Shown here: piece after piece, positions 1-13,818 of the stretch
How positions within the stretch are numbered: position 1 is the stretch's first letter
Layout: every line of letters begins with the position of its first letter
NCBI GenBank assembly: GCA_025602915.1
Contig: JAHLJZ010000014.1
Coordinates: 368,825-432,824, forward strand
Length of the DNA: 64,000 nucleotides
Source of the DNA: Paraphysoderma sedebokerense
Lineage: Eukaryota; Blastocladiomycota; Physodermatomycetes; Physodermatales; Physodermataceae
Direction of reading: 5' to 3'
The notes under the pieces: model-generated
What the model was told of the DNA's origin: nothing
The model's input: only the letters and a program-made list of their open reading frames with translations
Database searches by the model: none
Made by a program: the position numbers and the translations under genes

Positions 1-3000
1 AATATTTTGATCCAAACAAACTTAACGAATCGGACCTCTTCGGATCCAAGTTTACTTGGGCCCCAATACATTGCGCTGCTTACTATGGTGATATCAAAAT
101 GTTTAATCTGTTTATGGAGTACAATGGGAATGTAGAACTTCGAGATACATGGTACACAGCGACACCGCTGTTGTGGGCCGCGTTTGGTGGACATGTGGAA
201 ATGTGTAAAGCTCTGATAGAGCAGTATGGAGCTGATCAAGAGGCAACCAACTCAGGAGGACAGAAAGCCCACGAGTTGATTAGCGATCCTGATGATCCCA
301 AATGGATTGGTGTCTTATTAAAGGTACGTGAAATTGATCATAATTTTTATGACCGATTACGAACTAGCTTACGTTATTAACGCTAATATTGATTTCATTT
401 CGGCTGCTGCTTAAATTTCATGAACCGTCAGACATCAAAGAAACCTGGTCAGAATATCACCGACTCACCCATGTCGAAAGAACGAGCCAACCATTTTCAA
501 CGAATTATGCAAGACCTTCTCGACAAGCTGTTAACATATGAAGAAAATGATCGCTTATTATCTACATGGTTTTTAGAGTTAGTCTCTAAGAAAGAGTATC
601 CGGATTACTATCAAACCATTACACATCCGATGTCATTTAATATAATTCAAAAGAACCTCAAGAAGAAGGTTTACAACAAAACATCCGAATTTGTGAATGA
701 CGTAAATCTGGTATTCGAAAATGCTATGGAATACAATGAGCCTCAAAGTTTGATATATCAGGATGCAGTCAAGTTACAGGTACGTTTCAGTCGTCTCACC
801 ACTAAGGTATAACTTAAGGTTGATTATCCTTCTATTCAGAAATTGTTCGAGAATAATCTCGGAAGTGCATCGAAACCATCCCTTACTACCGGATCCCTAT
901 CCGAAGAAAAGGTGTGCCACCTTGCTCTTTTATGTTTACGAACATTAAGCTAATTGTAGATATTTTTTCAAATATAGACATTTCGACAGTTACCATATGG
1001 CAATGTCACGTACAGTATAGGAGATTACGTATACATACAGAATGAACACCCGAAAAGTCCACCTCATATCGTGTTGATCGAAAAATTGTACATGGATGAT
1101 GGCATGCCGTATTTGAATGGTACCTACTTTTATCGACCGGAGCAGGTATGTGCCAAACGATTTAAATCTGTTTTGCCAATCGTATGGTATGACTGTCACT
1201 TTGTATTGACTTCTGGATTCCATCACTACAAAATCAGACGTTTCATCCGGCCACGAAAAAGTTTTATGTGAATGAAGTGTTCAAGAGCCAGAGTACGACC
1301 GTTCAGTCACTTTCCAAGGTTATGGGAAAATGCTATGTCATGTTTCTGCGAGATTACGTCAAAGGTAAGAGTGAAGAATGTTAATGGATTTTCAGACTGA
1401 TTTAATGACTGTATGATCGTGATTAAGGGCACCCCGAAGGGTACGACAAATCTGACGTGTACGTTTGTGAAGCAAAATATATGGATAGCGGAAAATCAAT
1501 GCAACTTATCAAGGACTGGGGTAAAACCATTACTGTCGACGCGGCCAATCCCCCAAAAATTATAACATACCCGCACGCCATTAATTTATTAAAGACAGTG
1601 CCTAGTGTTCATGCTCAACTTGAGAAACGTGAGAAAGAAAAGGAAGAAGGATTGACTATTCGAATTTCTAATAACCCCAAGCGAGCGGGTAGCGTACCTA
1701 GTACGGGCAGTGAGGGGAAGGTTGCTAGTAATGTCAGTGCCAAGAAATCTGCGTCAAAGAAAAAGCGAAAGCGCGCAGATAGCGAGGAGGAAGTAGAAAG
1801 TTCGACAGACGAGTCTTATGAAGATGAAGATGAGTATCTAGAATCTCCTGAAGAAGAAATGGAAGACGTAAAACCGAAGTCGAAGAAATCAGCCGGTAAA
1901 TCCAAATCTAGTCGATCGAGTACCACCGAACCCATGGATCTTGATCACAAACCTGCTTCTGCCAAGTCTAAAAAATCCAAAACTGGCGAAGCCGGCCAGA
2001 GGTTACAACAACTTCAACGATCCGATTCTAGTACTTCTATCGTTTCACTCTCCGCTTCGCAGAGTTCTACTCCCCCCGGTAAACGCGGACGTGGACGCCC
2101 ACGTAAGGGCACGGCAGTCGTTCTTCAACAAGAAGATGAAGCAGCGGTTGATATCGACATCGTGAATTCAGATTCTGAAATGTCTACACCACGTCCGACA
2201 ACTTTCTCTCCTCGTCGCATACATATGACGCCGGGGCAAGTTAGCAGTGCCAAGATTTCTGTTGCTAAAGACACTGAGAGAGAGTTGACCAGTTTACAAA
2301 GTAGTATGGGTGTTGGCGCCAACAGCGTTGGGGGTTATGCCAGTTTGGTTGTTGATCAGAGCGGAAAGGCCGTTGTTATGAAAACTCCGCGTGGTATAGT
2401 TTTACCGTTATGTTTATCTGAATGTGAACTTTGGTTGTCTAATTTTCTGCACATACTATAGCCGATCAAATTATACGAAACATACCAACTGTGCCTGCAT
2501 CCGTTACGGGCTCTTCAACTACAGTTTCTTCCCGATTGCGTCGACGAAAGGGTCATTCTGCTCACTCCGAACCGATACCAGCATCGTATGGAAATACTTC
2601 ATTTATGCCATGTATGTCGAAGTCTTTCCCCTTTAATTTTCAGTCTATCGGCCATTGCTGGTTCTTATTTACTAATTTTTATGCGCCTATCATTAGATGA
2701 AGAACCACGATTCCTCAAATACCTCTTCATTGAATTGCCATCTGGTATACACTATTTCCTAACATACACCCGCGATACACCGCATCATGCAATTTCAGTT
2801 CCACCCGGTACAGCAGCTCTCAGAATTACCCCGATCACCTCGATACCTCGGAATTCGTCTGCCGAAACTAATGCAATGTCGGATTCAGAAAATCAGGAGA
2901 ATGTGTTGCAGAAATCTCAATTTCTGGGGACAGCTGTGACCCATAACAACCATTTATTGTACCCTATTTTTGGAAAAGTTAGTATACCAGAACACATTTT

Positions 3001-3202
3001 ACGTCGAATGAAAGTTTCAGAAGAAATGGAGAATCCGAAGTCAAAAGATAAAGAGCAGGAAACTGGTAAAATTGAAGTTGGGCCCATCTATAGTGTCGTT
3101 TTGGATGATCGAATGTCAAACGTTTTTGAGATCTGTGTACAAGGCATGTTTGAGGGTGATGATAGTCCTGTGGTGCAGCAGAACTTTTTGTTTGTTTCTT
3201 AG
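1..3202 (+). CDS. Ankyrin-bromodomain-BAH-AT-hook chromatin protein (5' partial)
   Basis: Probable subunit of a RSC/PBAF-like chromatin remodeller or a related nuclear chromatin reader. The gene enters from the left, so its N-terminus is missing. In-window exons are 3-323, 432-779, 840-911, 978-1145, 1238-1364, 1428-2393, 2462-2611 and 2697-3202, about 885 codons. In order I see two ankyrin-type repeats (APIHCAAYYGD, TPLLWAAFGGHVE), one bromodomain (YPDYYQTITHPM, then FENAMEYN), a BAH domain (YSIGDYVYIQ to VYVCEAKYMD), a long acidic and basic low-complexity stretch, and an AT-hook (KRGRGRPRK). A C-terminal segment of about 170 residues is not recognised. Rsc1/Rsc2 and polybromo combine bromodomains, BAH and DNA-binding elements; the ankyrin repeats are the odd part. 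Domain calls are firm; membership of a particular complex is inference. Confidence 0.85.
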
Positions 3203-3927
3203 GTTAGTCTGTATTGTAATGTTCTGCGCTGTTTAGGATGTGGTGGAAAATGAATTTTGATTCCATTTTCGTGATTGCACCGGGAATTCGGAACAGTTAA
3301 TGCCTTTTTTGCGCGGATTGTTTCTGTACGATTGCCCTCTTTGTGGATGAATTTGGGAAACTGGATTGCATACATATTTTATCCCTATTTTACTCTGAAC
3401 GAATTATTGTGGACGGCGGGTGAGTATGAATAGATGTATGTGTAGAAATCAAATGAGACCTCAAGTTATTGATATGCGATCGGCTCATAAAACCATACAT
3501 TCTACGGCCCAACTCGCGACCTGGACGTTAAAAAATCTGAGGATCTCAATTACTGATCATTACAGACTCAAGAATATGCCGATAGAACAGATATGTCGTG
3601 CGGTATTTATGAGGTGAAACAATTAGGTTCCTTTCTGTGACTCGAACGACCAATTTGGCGTTACGCCCCTATTGATGTCGCCAGTGATTTTAATTGTCTT
3701 GCTGAGTAATTTTAGAAATCTAAATTTGCCGAAGCTGTGAGACCCAAAAACAACTTAAATTAAAAGTAGGAAGAAAGAGAGAAGTTTAAAGCCGCCTTTA
3801 ACTATATATACCATCATCTTTGTCACAATTCAGTTGTGCTTCACAAGAAGCTATCAATTTGAAAATCTTTCGAAGTATCATATCCTTCAATCAGGAAATT
3901 GATGGTTTTTTCGAAAACTCCGAAACC
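3203..3927. other. Intergenic region upstream of the ABC transporter
   Basis: About 725 bases without a supported gene. A 65-codon open frame at 3420-3617 has no recognisable domain or splice partner. A TATA-like ACTATATATA lies at 3801-3810, about 120 bases before the transporter ATG. Confidence 0.5.
3801..3810 (+). promoter_or_regulatory. TATA-like element before the ABC transporter
   Basis: The string ACTATATATA lies about 120 bases upstream of the ABCC start codon, a plausible distance for a core promoter. It is only a sequence match; no start site is visible. Confidence 0.3.
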
Positions 3928-6900
3928 ATGAACATTGCACAACCGATCAATGATTCTAACTATCAAAGCGAACAAACAAATGGGCTTAAAGACGATAAGA
4001 AGGTGAATACAGAGGTTGAGGATGAAATTGAAGAAGATCGACAAACGAAACCGTTGCCGCCATTACGAGAGAATTCGGGGTTTCTGTCGACTTTGTTTTT
4101 TGAGTTTGTAACACCGTTGGTAGTAAAGGGAAACAAGAAATTGTTGAATGAAGATGATGTGAATGATGTTGAGTAAGTATCTTGCTGTTCTGGATGATTG
4201 GAAATTGATGAAGGAAAGGGTACAGAGCTGTGGACACGGCTGGACTGTTGCATGTCTATTCTTGAGGTTTTGTTTGAGTGAATTATTAACATTACAATGT
4301 TTGATTCTTAATCCTATACTGGTTTATTATTTGTCTTATTTCAATTGCCCAATCATACATTCCTCTTTGTATAGATCGACCGACAAATCTGCTTACCTCT
4401 GCGATCTTCTTCAAGAAGCCTGGAAAAATGAACTCCGGAATAATCCACAGAATCCCTCCTTAGCAAAAACATTGATGCGAGTTTTCAAAAAACAGTTGAT
4501 ATTGTTGGGATTTGTTGCCGTCTTTGATGGAATTATCAGATTAGGGACGGCCTTTGCCCTTGGTTATGTAATTCGGTTCTTTAGGGACGTAGGAAAAGGT
4601 GAAGCACAAATTTGGACGGGTTATGTCTATGCAATGGTTTTAGTGGTCTTGACATTTTTCCACGCACTTGAGCACCACCAGGTTCGTGCAGAGGATAGAA
4701 TCTACAATCTTATCGTCCTGTATTCATTTGTTAACATCTTGCATTTAGTACTTTTGGCGGAGTAATATTGTGGGCTATCAAATTCGTATCGGTTTAGTGT
4801 CGATGATATACCGCCATTTACTCCTCCTGCCAATTTCATCGCTAAATAGCGCCGGAATCGTGATCAACTTAGTTTCAAACGACGCATCAACGTTCGAAAC
4901 TTCCCTACCCTTCCTTCATTGGCTTTGGCTTGGACCCATTCATTCAATTGCATGTGTCATTATATTGTATTTTATAATCGGCTGGCCATGCTTTGTGGGT
5001 TGTGCCGTTTTTGGGATATTTTTGCCGTTACAGAGTTGGTTTGGGAAGTTGTTTGGCACATACAGAAGTAAGACGGTGAAATGGAGGGATGAAAGGATGA
5101 AATTCGTGAGTGATGTAATTGTAGGAATTCAGTTGGTCAAATTGTATGGTTTTTTGGGCCAGAGTTACTTTATCCAATTGGCTGACCTTTTTTTCTGTCT
5201 TAGTGCAACTTGGGAAAAACCATTTAGCGATAAGATTTTGGAACTTCGAAAGCACGAGCTATCAGCGTTAATTGTATCCGCATCAATGAGGGCATTTAAC
5301 GAAGCGGCTTTATTTATTTTCCCTGTCAGTATTTCATTCTTCACCTTTTTCACCGCCTGGGCTGCTGGAATTGAGTTACAATCGGATCAAGTTTTCACAA
5401 CACTATCAATCTTTCATCTTCTGAGAATAACGATGAGCATTCGTTTTGTAAGTTGTTTATTCGCCATAGGCTCTTTGACTACTACCATGCCAGCTGACGT
5501 ATCTGCTGATAGCCCAAAAGTCTTGAAGGTCTATCAGAAGGATTGGTTTCTTTACATAGAATTCAAGAATTTTTACTTCTTCCTACGCTGAAAACCATTA
5601 AGTCGAGTCCAGAGAATATAACTCAATTATCAAACAATTCAGTTGTTGAAATGCGTAATGCGTCATTCGTATACCCAAAAGCTGAAGAATTCGGAAATGG
5701 AAAGACACGTCGCCGTCTAAAAAAATCCACTGCGACAGAAAATCAGCCGCCCATTGAATTATCCCCATCAGACCCGGTGCTTAAGGATCTCACCGTGTCG
5801 ATTCCAGAAGGTGCTTTAGTTGGCGTAATTGGTGCTGTCGGGGCTGGAAAATCCTCGTTTTGTTCAGCCATTCTTGGAGAATTAGACTTAACTTCGGGGG
5901 TATGCAGCGTTAATTTGCATGGGTCCAGCTCAGATAGGAATCAAGATGGTCACGTCGGATATGTGACCCAAACGTCATGGATTATTGCTGGCACAGTTAG
6001 AGATAATGTAGTATTTGGTAGTGCGTGGGATGCAGAGTGGTTTTGGAAAGTGATGAAGATGACAGAATTGAAAAAAGACATAGAGGGATGGCCATTGAGA
6101 GAAAATACCATCGTGGGTGAAAGAGGAGTAAATTTTCGTTTCTTTCAATTTCCGTGCGTTATTATGAATTGCTCATATTGTTGTGTCTATTTAGGTCACA
6201 CTGTCAGGAGGTCAGCGAGCCCGGTTGTCACTTTCCCGGGCGATTTACTCGAAACCATCCGTTTTCGTTTTTGATGATCCCCTATCAGCGCTAGATCCGA
6301 AAGTTGGCAAATTAATCTTCAATTCTATTAAGACGGGTTTATCTACCAGCACAAGAATTCTTGTTACTCATCAACTGCAGTTCATTCGCTCTTGCGACGT
6401 AATTTTGGTGTTTGATGGAGGACGAATAGTCGCCTCGGGGAAGTTCGATGATATTATTGCTAGTGGTGTATCATTCGCCCAGGTGTTGAAAGAATACGGT
6501 GAGAGAAAAGAGGAATCAGTTGCGGTGGACGAAACAATAGTGGTCGATGAAGTCGGTGGAGTAACTGAATTACAAAAGATTGAAATGGCTGACTCTCCGG
6601 TTACTGCTCAACAAAATTCCCCCGGACGAGAGCAGGTCGCTGAAGCTCGGGAAATTGGACATGTTAGATGGAGGACATACCATGATTTCTTGATGAAAAC
6701 AGTCTCTCCTTTTGTTCTATTGCTTGTATTGGTTTTGATGACCGCCGGCCAGGTCGCTATTGTTTTCACCGACTTTTGGCTTGCGCAATGGACCAACAAG
6801 GGGGGTGAATTTCAACAAAATGATGATTTCTACCCTAAAGTTTATGCGGTGTTGACGTCATGTACAGTTGTCTTTGGAGTTGTTCGCGCTTTATTGTTTT

Positions 6901-8860
6901 GTTATGTGTTACTGCAAGCTAGCGGGAAGTTGAGTAAAAAGATGTTGTTCAGCGTCTTAAGAAGTCCAATGAGCTTTTTTCAGGTATCTCTAGCAGTCTT
7001 CTGATTTTTTATAGACTGACTAACAGAGAATTGTTTTAAAGTCTAATCCCCACGGCCGAATCCTTAATCGCTTTAGCAAAGATCAATCTCAGATTGACGA
7101 GTTACTTCCACCAACAATGTTGAACTTCATTCAAGTTTCTTTCGTAAGTCCAACATGAGCTTTGGAGCTATGTGAACTGTCTTGCCTGACCCAGAAGTTT
7201 CCCAGCTTATATTAGGCATCTTGGTTGTAGTTTGTATCATCTTCCCATTCGTTGCCATCTCGATACCGATATTAGCTGTCTTCTTCGTATATCTACGGCG
7301 TGTCTACATGCGATGTCAGCGGCAGATTAAGAGAATTGAAGCAACAACTCGTTCGCCGGTAAGCCCTTTCCCTCGGCTGAAAATTGGTCATTTGTTGCTG
7401 ATTCCGACCATCCTTTGATGTAGATTTACTCTTACCTTGGCGAGACTATTGAAGGGTTAGCAACCGTCCGAGCATTCAAGGCAGAATCACGGTTCATAGA
7501 TCATTTCATGAAAATTCAGGACGAAAATACTCGTGCACTGTTCGCTTTCCAGAGTCTTGGTGCTTGGCTTGGCCTTCGACTTGATTTGCTGGCAGTCTCT
7601 TTCCTAACGGTCGCTTCTTTGGTTAGCATCAGTGTTTCGAGACAAGTAGAGGTGCATTTTCCAATTAATCTCATCCGAAGGTTTTCACTATGAAATTGAT
7701 GGTGTATCTAAATTATTGTTATTGTTCTTACAGGCCGGACTTGCAGGTCTTGCGTTTTCGTATACGTTACAACTGCTGAACATGATGCAATGGGCGATCC
7801 GTCAGTCCATTGAAGTTGAAATTATGTTTATTGCAGTTGAGCGAATGTTAGAGTATTCTCGACTGCCTTCTGAAGCCCCCGAACATACAGACTATCCAAT
7901 ACCTCCGAATTGGCCGTCAGCGGGTGAGATCGTATTCCACAATGTCGGGTTGACTTATCCTTTTACAAATGCCCCGGTATTGAAAAATGTCTCACTGAAA
8001 GTGAATCCGGGGGAAAAAATAGGCATAGTTGGACGAACTGGTAGCGGGAAAAGTTCATTATTGTTGACTTTGTTCCGACTGTTTGAACCGACAGGTGAGA
8101 TATTAATCGATGGCGTCGATACGAAGAAATTGGGATTAAAGGATTTGAGGTCTAAGATGTCAATTATACCTGTACGTGTCCTTTTCTGTCTTAGATTACG
8201 GGCTTGTTTATTCCAGGCAGTTTGCGTAGTGACGTTGCATGGCACTGACACCCTGTTCAGCAAGAACCTTTTCTCTTTCGTGGTTCGCTACGGTTTAATG
8301 TCGATCCCTTCAATGCTTTTTCCGACCAGGAGATATGGACGGCACTCGAAGCTGTGGAGTTGAAAAAGCTGGTTGAAAGATTACCTGGTAAACTTGAATC
8401 CAACGAGTGCCAAAATTTCTCTGTTGGAGGTAGGGGAATAATCATTTTGTCGTAATACGGCATTAGGACTTACCGTATTCTATAACCGTGAATCGTAGAG
8501 CGACAGCTCCTCTGCCTTGCCCGGTCGGTCTTGACTAGGTCGAAAATTATTGTAGCCGACGAAGCTACCTCTAACATAGATTACAGAAGCGACGCTTTGA
8601 TTCAAGCCACAATTCGCACCAGATTTAAGGATTCGGTGGTCATGACAATCGCTCATAGACTTTCAACTGTGTTGAATTACGACAAAATTCTTGTTTTGGG
8701 ACATGGCGAGGTGTTGGAATTTGGCTCTCCGACAGAATTATTGCGAAAAGAATGTGGTGCATTGAAATTGATGGTTGAGCAATTAGGTGATGAGAAGCAT
8801 CGTCTACTGCAAGAAATATTTGGGGTTCGCGAGAACGCGCAATCAGAATATGTAAAATAG
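3928..8860 (+). CDS. ABCC-type (MRP-like) ABC transporter
   Basis: Full-size ABC exporter of the ABCC/MRP4-like type, expected to pump organic anions or conjugates across the plasma or vacuolar membrane. Twelve exons give 1,346 residues, with introns at 4173-4374, 4682-4748, 5144-5203, 5448-5512, 6128-6194, 6984-7041, 7144-7205, 7359-7423, 7646-7733, 8172-8260 and 8430-8498. The order is short cytosolic N-terminus, TMD1, NBD1, TMD2, NBD2, without an MRP1-type TMD0. NBD1 has Walker [10 protein letters not shown], signature [11 protein letters not shown] and Walker [13 protein letters not shown]; the second Asp replaces the catalytic Glu, as is usual in ABCC NBD1. NBD2 has GRTGSGKSS, signature [13 protein letters not shown] and [12 protein letters not shown]. 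The first intron is unusually long at 202 bases. The ATG at 3928 is the only one in the opening frame. Substrate cannot be read from the sequence. Confidence 0.93.
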
Positions 8861-9244
8861 TCAATATACCCATAACCCAATCAGCTCCATCATTCCTATT
8901 TAGGAATTTACACGTCGTAAACTGCATATAATCTCTAAAATTATGTTCTCACATTCTCATTTCAAACGGTTATTTGCATGTGATAAGCATAGGAGTGCGC
9001 CCGCAATCTTTCTTATGCTTCAAGTTCAGAATCTCTGTGTTCTGGAGTCTGGACAGTGTCTGGACTTCTGGTAAATCTGGTTCTCTGGTTCATGAACGTG
9101 GCTACTACTAACTACATGCGTAAATTGTGGGAGACAGTGCGAGCTAAGCACTCTGTGCTACCAGAGAAAAACCCATTCTGATCCAAATATAGAACCACAG
9201 ATGATATTTAACACTTTGATACTTCTTTCGGGACCACTTTTTTG
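8861..9244. other. Intergenic region between ABC transporter and K+ channel
   Basis: About 380 bases; presumably the 3' end of the transporter and the promoter of the channel. No gene or clear motif seen. Confidence 0.5.
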
Positions 9245-12200
9245 ATGGACCCAGTCATTGATCAGCCTATCCCGAATACCCAAGCGGAAAATCCACCACT
9301 CGTGACATCAACCTTGTCGGCTGAACCAGCGCAGCAAGCATCGACTGAAGATGCGAATCCTAAAGAAAAACTTAAGCCAATACAAACTGCGCATAGCGTA
9401 ATCCGAATCGATGATAAAGATCTGAAACGCCATATATCATTTCAACAGGGTGGCGAGACGAGTCCGACGATTCCGAGAAGCCCCACAAATAAGTCGCCAA
9501 AGTTACGATTATTTGTGGAGCAAAACATTCTCAACAATCCTACTCTCATAAAACAATCCAGGGTTAAAGATGACGAAAGAATTTTTAGTTTTGATGAGCT
9601 GGGGCTTGATACAAGGCCGATGTCGACTTATTCATTGGAAACTACTGATACAATTGAATCCAATGTGATTCAATCCTTCAGTTCTCTTCGGTTATCCTAT
9701 CAAAAGACTATGGAGATGAGGAGGCAGCCGGTGTTGGCTGGTATGTATTTTTATTATTGTATTACTACGATATATCAGTCTCTTATGGTGACTCCGATGC
9801 GATTTATCCTCTCTGGCGGACATCAAATTTCATTCCGTACTGAAAGGCTATGCCAAACGATTCTTCGAGTTTCAACTGTTTCTTTATCGTGAATTTTCGA
9901 GTACCATGATGTCAAATCACATAAAGGGCGTTCTTATCTTACTAGATGTGCTAGTCGATATAGCATTCCTTATGCTGTATCTTGTTGAAGTCTCGCTCAG
10001 CGACACTCCTGATAAGGACAATCCAAATCTTCAGCCATACTACATATACATCAATCGACCCCAAATAATTTATCACCTGGCATTCGGTAAGTTTGGAATG
10101 AAATGTCTGCCATTTATACCTTAATTAATGTATCTATTTCAGCCTTTTCAATGTGGAACTTGGCGTCCTTCGTCAGTCGTGAGTACGCTTATCATATGAA
10201 AGTTTCTAAGGGATGCACTAACTGAATCGCTGTTAGGGGTTGTGTTTGGGATCAACTCTATGTATGTCAATATTGATTCTCCATTTTTCGGCGAGCTCAC
10301 ACTGTCTGACACGGCATAATCATAAGAATGCGAACTGTCTTTTCTTTTGTAGGGATCATTGACTTTCTTACTTGTCTACCCTTCCTCCTCTCATTGCAAA
10401 TTCCCAACGGCAACTTTCTGTTCATTCCGTATTTTCTTCGATCTATGGTGGTTACCCCTCGCATACGCCGATTACTCAATATACAAGTCGAGTTATCAGA
10501 AGGCGAAGGCGCGGAACCTTTTGATCCGCTGAAAGAAAAATTGATTGTATTGATTCTGACGATTTTAGCCATCGTGTATACTGGAGTTTGCTCTTTCATA
10601 TATGTTGAATTGATGTTTGCAGATAAACGATATGACTTGGTTTCAGCATTATATTTCATAATGATTACGGTTTCAACTGTGGGATACGGGTAGGTGACAA
10701 TCTGAATCTTTCTTGAGGTGATTGATCTAATCAGGCCCTGTATTCTAGGGATATCTCTCCGAGCTCCATTGCCGGGCGCGTTGTGATTATTCTTCTGATC
10801 ATCGTAAGTTATCCGTTTGCACACGACACATCTGCCTATTGCTAATCTTGGCTGATGAATGGTAGATCGCTTTATCGGTTATCCCAGGTTTAATTCAGTC
10901 TACTGTCGAAACAGTGAATCGAACAAGGGAAGGTGGGGGTTCATTTGCCCCCGGAAAATCAGAATTTGTTGTTATCATCGGCACATTCGACACTGTCAGT
11001 CGGGTTAATGATATACTGCAAGCGTTCTTTAACAAGGTCGGGCTTGCTCAATCAATTATCCGACGTACCCTTGATTAACGAGGTTGATCATAAACAGGAA
11101 TCCTTCTCCAATACCAAACAAAAGCTTGTCTTCCTATCTCGGAAGTCTGCACCGCCCGCAGTTACTGCTATCCTTTCAACACATTTTTATCAATCGTGGG
11201 CAAGCTACATTCAAGGTTCAGCATTGGTAGGTCATTGGAATTGTTTTCTGTGGTTGTTATCTAGCTGTGGGATATACACCTAAGTGAGCTTTTTTCATTC
11301 TCTAGAATGAACGTGATTTACGACGAGTTCAATTGAAGAATGCAAGTGCCATCTTTATTGTAACAGGTAGCTGAGTGTATAATCAGTTTATGCACCCCTC
11401 TTTTACTCAATATCGGGTTATTTTTTGCTAGATTTCAACTCGGCCTCCGTCGTCGAAGACGAGCGTAACGTCCTTCGCGTCTGGTCTATCAATCGATTTG
11501 CCCCAAACGTTCCTCTTTACGTTTATCTGAACCGACCGGAATTTGAAACATACCATATTCAGTTTGCCAGAGATGTGGCATGCGTAGAGGACATAAAACA
11601 AGCGCTTTTAGCTTATAACTGTTTATATCGTGGTTCCAGCACCCTAATTTTGAGCTTGCTGATCAATATTATTCCCTTGAAGCAATATGAGAAACCATGG
11701 ATGGTCCAATTCGGAGACGGTTTAGGAAATGAAATTTACGAAAGGCGGGTAAATGAGATTTTTGTAGGGATGAGCTTCGCCGAAGTTTCTTGGGTAACAA
11801 TAATTGTTGACAGGCATGATTTTATTATTATAGCTGACACACTTTCAGTACCTATATAGGGAATTCCAAGTCATTCTTATGGCAGTTCGAACCAGAATTC
11901 ACAATGAACGCGGAGCGACTGAACATCACCCGAACGACAGTGATTATTACTCCCACATTATTCTCAATCCTGGGAAATCGTACATATTTAAGGCCCACGA
12001 TGACTGCATTTACATCGCCCAAGGTCCAAGTGATATAGACGACATCGAAGATTTGGTAAGCAGCTGTTTAGAAATCTACATCTCATGATGCCCTAGCTAA
12101 TCTTAGATCTTGAAGACGAGAGATCAATATTTTCGCTCTACTCAAGTATCGCCTATCATGGATCCAACCTACAAATTGATGTCACAAGTGTACCCAAGCA

Positions 12201-13580
12201 TTAGCAAGTCGTTGAGGGGTTCACATGCTTCTCTGGTTTCCTCCATGAGATCTAGAAGTCCTTCGCCGACTCGATCACTTGCGAATATGGTCACGTCTCC
12301 GGAAATTCAAATTTGTCCTCCATCCCCTGACAAGAGTGACTTCATTTCAATACGGTCTGCCGCCGAAACTGCGCTAACATCCGTGTCCGAACCCGAAGCT
12401 CCCTTCGCTGAGTGTAAAGTTCCACTTTGTCATGTCCTTGACACCCCAGCCACACTGGAGGATTGTATTATACAAAATGCATCTCATCTATATCGCCATA
12501 TCATCGCTTGTACCCAAAATTACAACGTTTTTAGGATAGTCTGTACCTTGAGGATAGCGCACTTGAAGCCGGATGAAATTAGACCGATCGTCTTTTTGCG
12601 AACAGTCCTACCGACAGAAGAAGAGTTTGAACCGTTGAAGACTTTCCCTCATGTTTATTTCATGCTTGTAAGTGCAGACTTGATTTTCACTGTGACAATA
12701 CTCCGTCAGTTAAGCTGATTTGCTTTCATTCTAGGGAAACCCAAGAAGCAGAAGGGATCTAATCCGAGCCAACATCGGAGCTGCAGACAAAGTGTTTATC
12801 ACACCTGATGATACTGGGGCCAGTGACGAAAATGATCGTGATTTTTGCGATGCCGAATCCATCCTCACGAAGCATGTAATTACAAAAGTTGCTACGGAAC
12901 ATGGAGATCCGAATAAACTTTGTATCGTTGAAATCCGTAAGTAATGTAGTCGAAGATGTTTATGTGGTCGCATTTTCAGCTAACAAAGGTTCAATCATTA
13001 AAACAGTGGAGAGGGAATCGGTTCATTTTCTTGGGGTTAAGTATCAGGCTGATGGTGGTCTCCTTGCACTGAAAAAAAAGAAGAAGAAGCGAAAAGCGGC
13101 AAACGCCATTGTCGATTTCACATATGATGAGAAATATGCATCCGGGGAAGCTCTTGTCACGCCAATGCTGGATACGATCCTATATCAATCGCACAGTAAC
13201 CATTGTCTACTAGAAATGGTTAAGTTACTTACCGGTATTCGTTCACACGAGGATCTTGAGCTGGACAGATACTTGAACGTTGAACCGAGCTATTTGTGTT
13301 ACATTGATGTTCCAAAAACATGTGTGGTATGTTGTCTTTTAACCACACTCTCTTGTTAAGAAGAAGCTGAACCTGCGACGATACTTTTTTTCAGGGCAAA
13401 CCGTTTAGCCTCTTCTATCAGATATTGACGCTGAATTTTGGTGTTGTTCCGCTTGGACTGTATCGGCGACCAGATGCAAGTCTTGAGAATACCAATTCTT
13501 TCGTGTATACTAATCCGATGGCACGGATATTATTGAAAAGCAGTGACTTGGTGTATGTACTAAAAAGTGGGAGAGATTGA
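9245..13580 (+). CDS. Slo/BK-type potassium channel with two RCK domains
   Basis: Voltage- and probably Ca2+-modulated K+ channel of the Slo1/BK superfamily. Fifteen exons give 1,151 residues; introns include 9741-9846, 10087-10142, 10179-10236, 10262-10326, 10690-10748, 10804-10865, 11037-11082 (46 bases), 11227-11305, 11367-11431, 11794-11848, 12056-12106, 12668-12734, 12937-12979 (43 bases) and 13327-13394. After a soluble N-terminus of about 165 residues come S1-S4 (S4-like RSMVVTPRIRRLL), S5, the pore filter TVSTVGYGD (split by an intron) and S6. RCK1 starts at FVVIIGTFDTVSRVND and includes the Slo-typical WMVQFGDGLGNEIYE region. RCK2 starts at VYFMLGNPRSRRDLIRA and ends near VVPLGLYRR and VYTNP. 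A lysine-rich run near 13070-13094 interrupts RCK2, and I see no canonical calcium bowl. The splice at 11037-11082 is the least certain. Confidence 0.92.
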
Positions 13581-13818
13581 GTATAATGTAATCCGTCAAT
13601 ATTCCATTTATAAATCATCAAATATTTATTCAACTCATGTGATGTGCAGAGATCATCACGGTTGTGTCAACCTGCTGTTGTAATTCTGATTTTGTTTGAC
13701 TCCGCTTGCGAATACTTTGTCGAGCTCATTCACAGGTCCCCATACACTTTACTCGGATGTGCTGAGTTTAAGAATCGGTCCTTTCCTCTTCCGAAATATT
13801 TAATAGCATCTGTTTCCA

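Noticed and set aside
3420-3617. 65-codon frame upstream of the ABC transporter
   Set aside because: No domain, no splice partner and non-protein-like composition.
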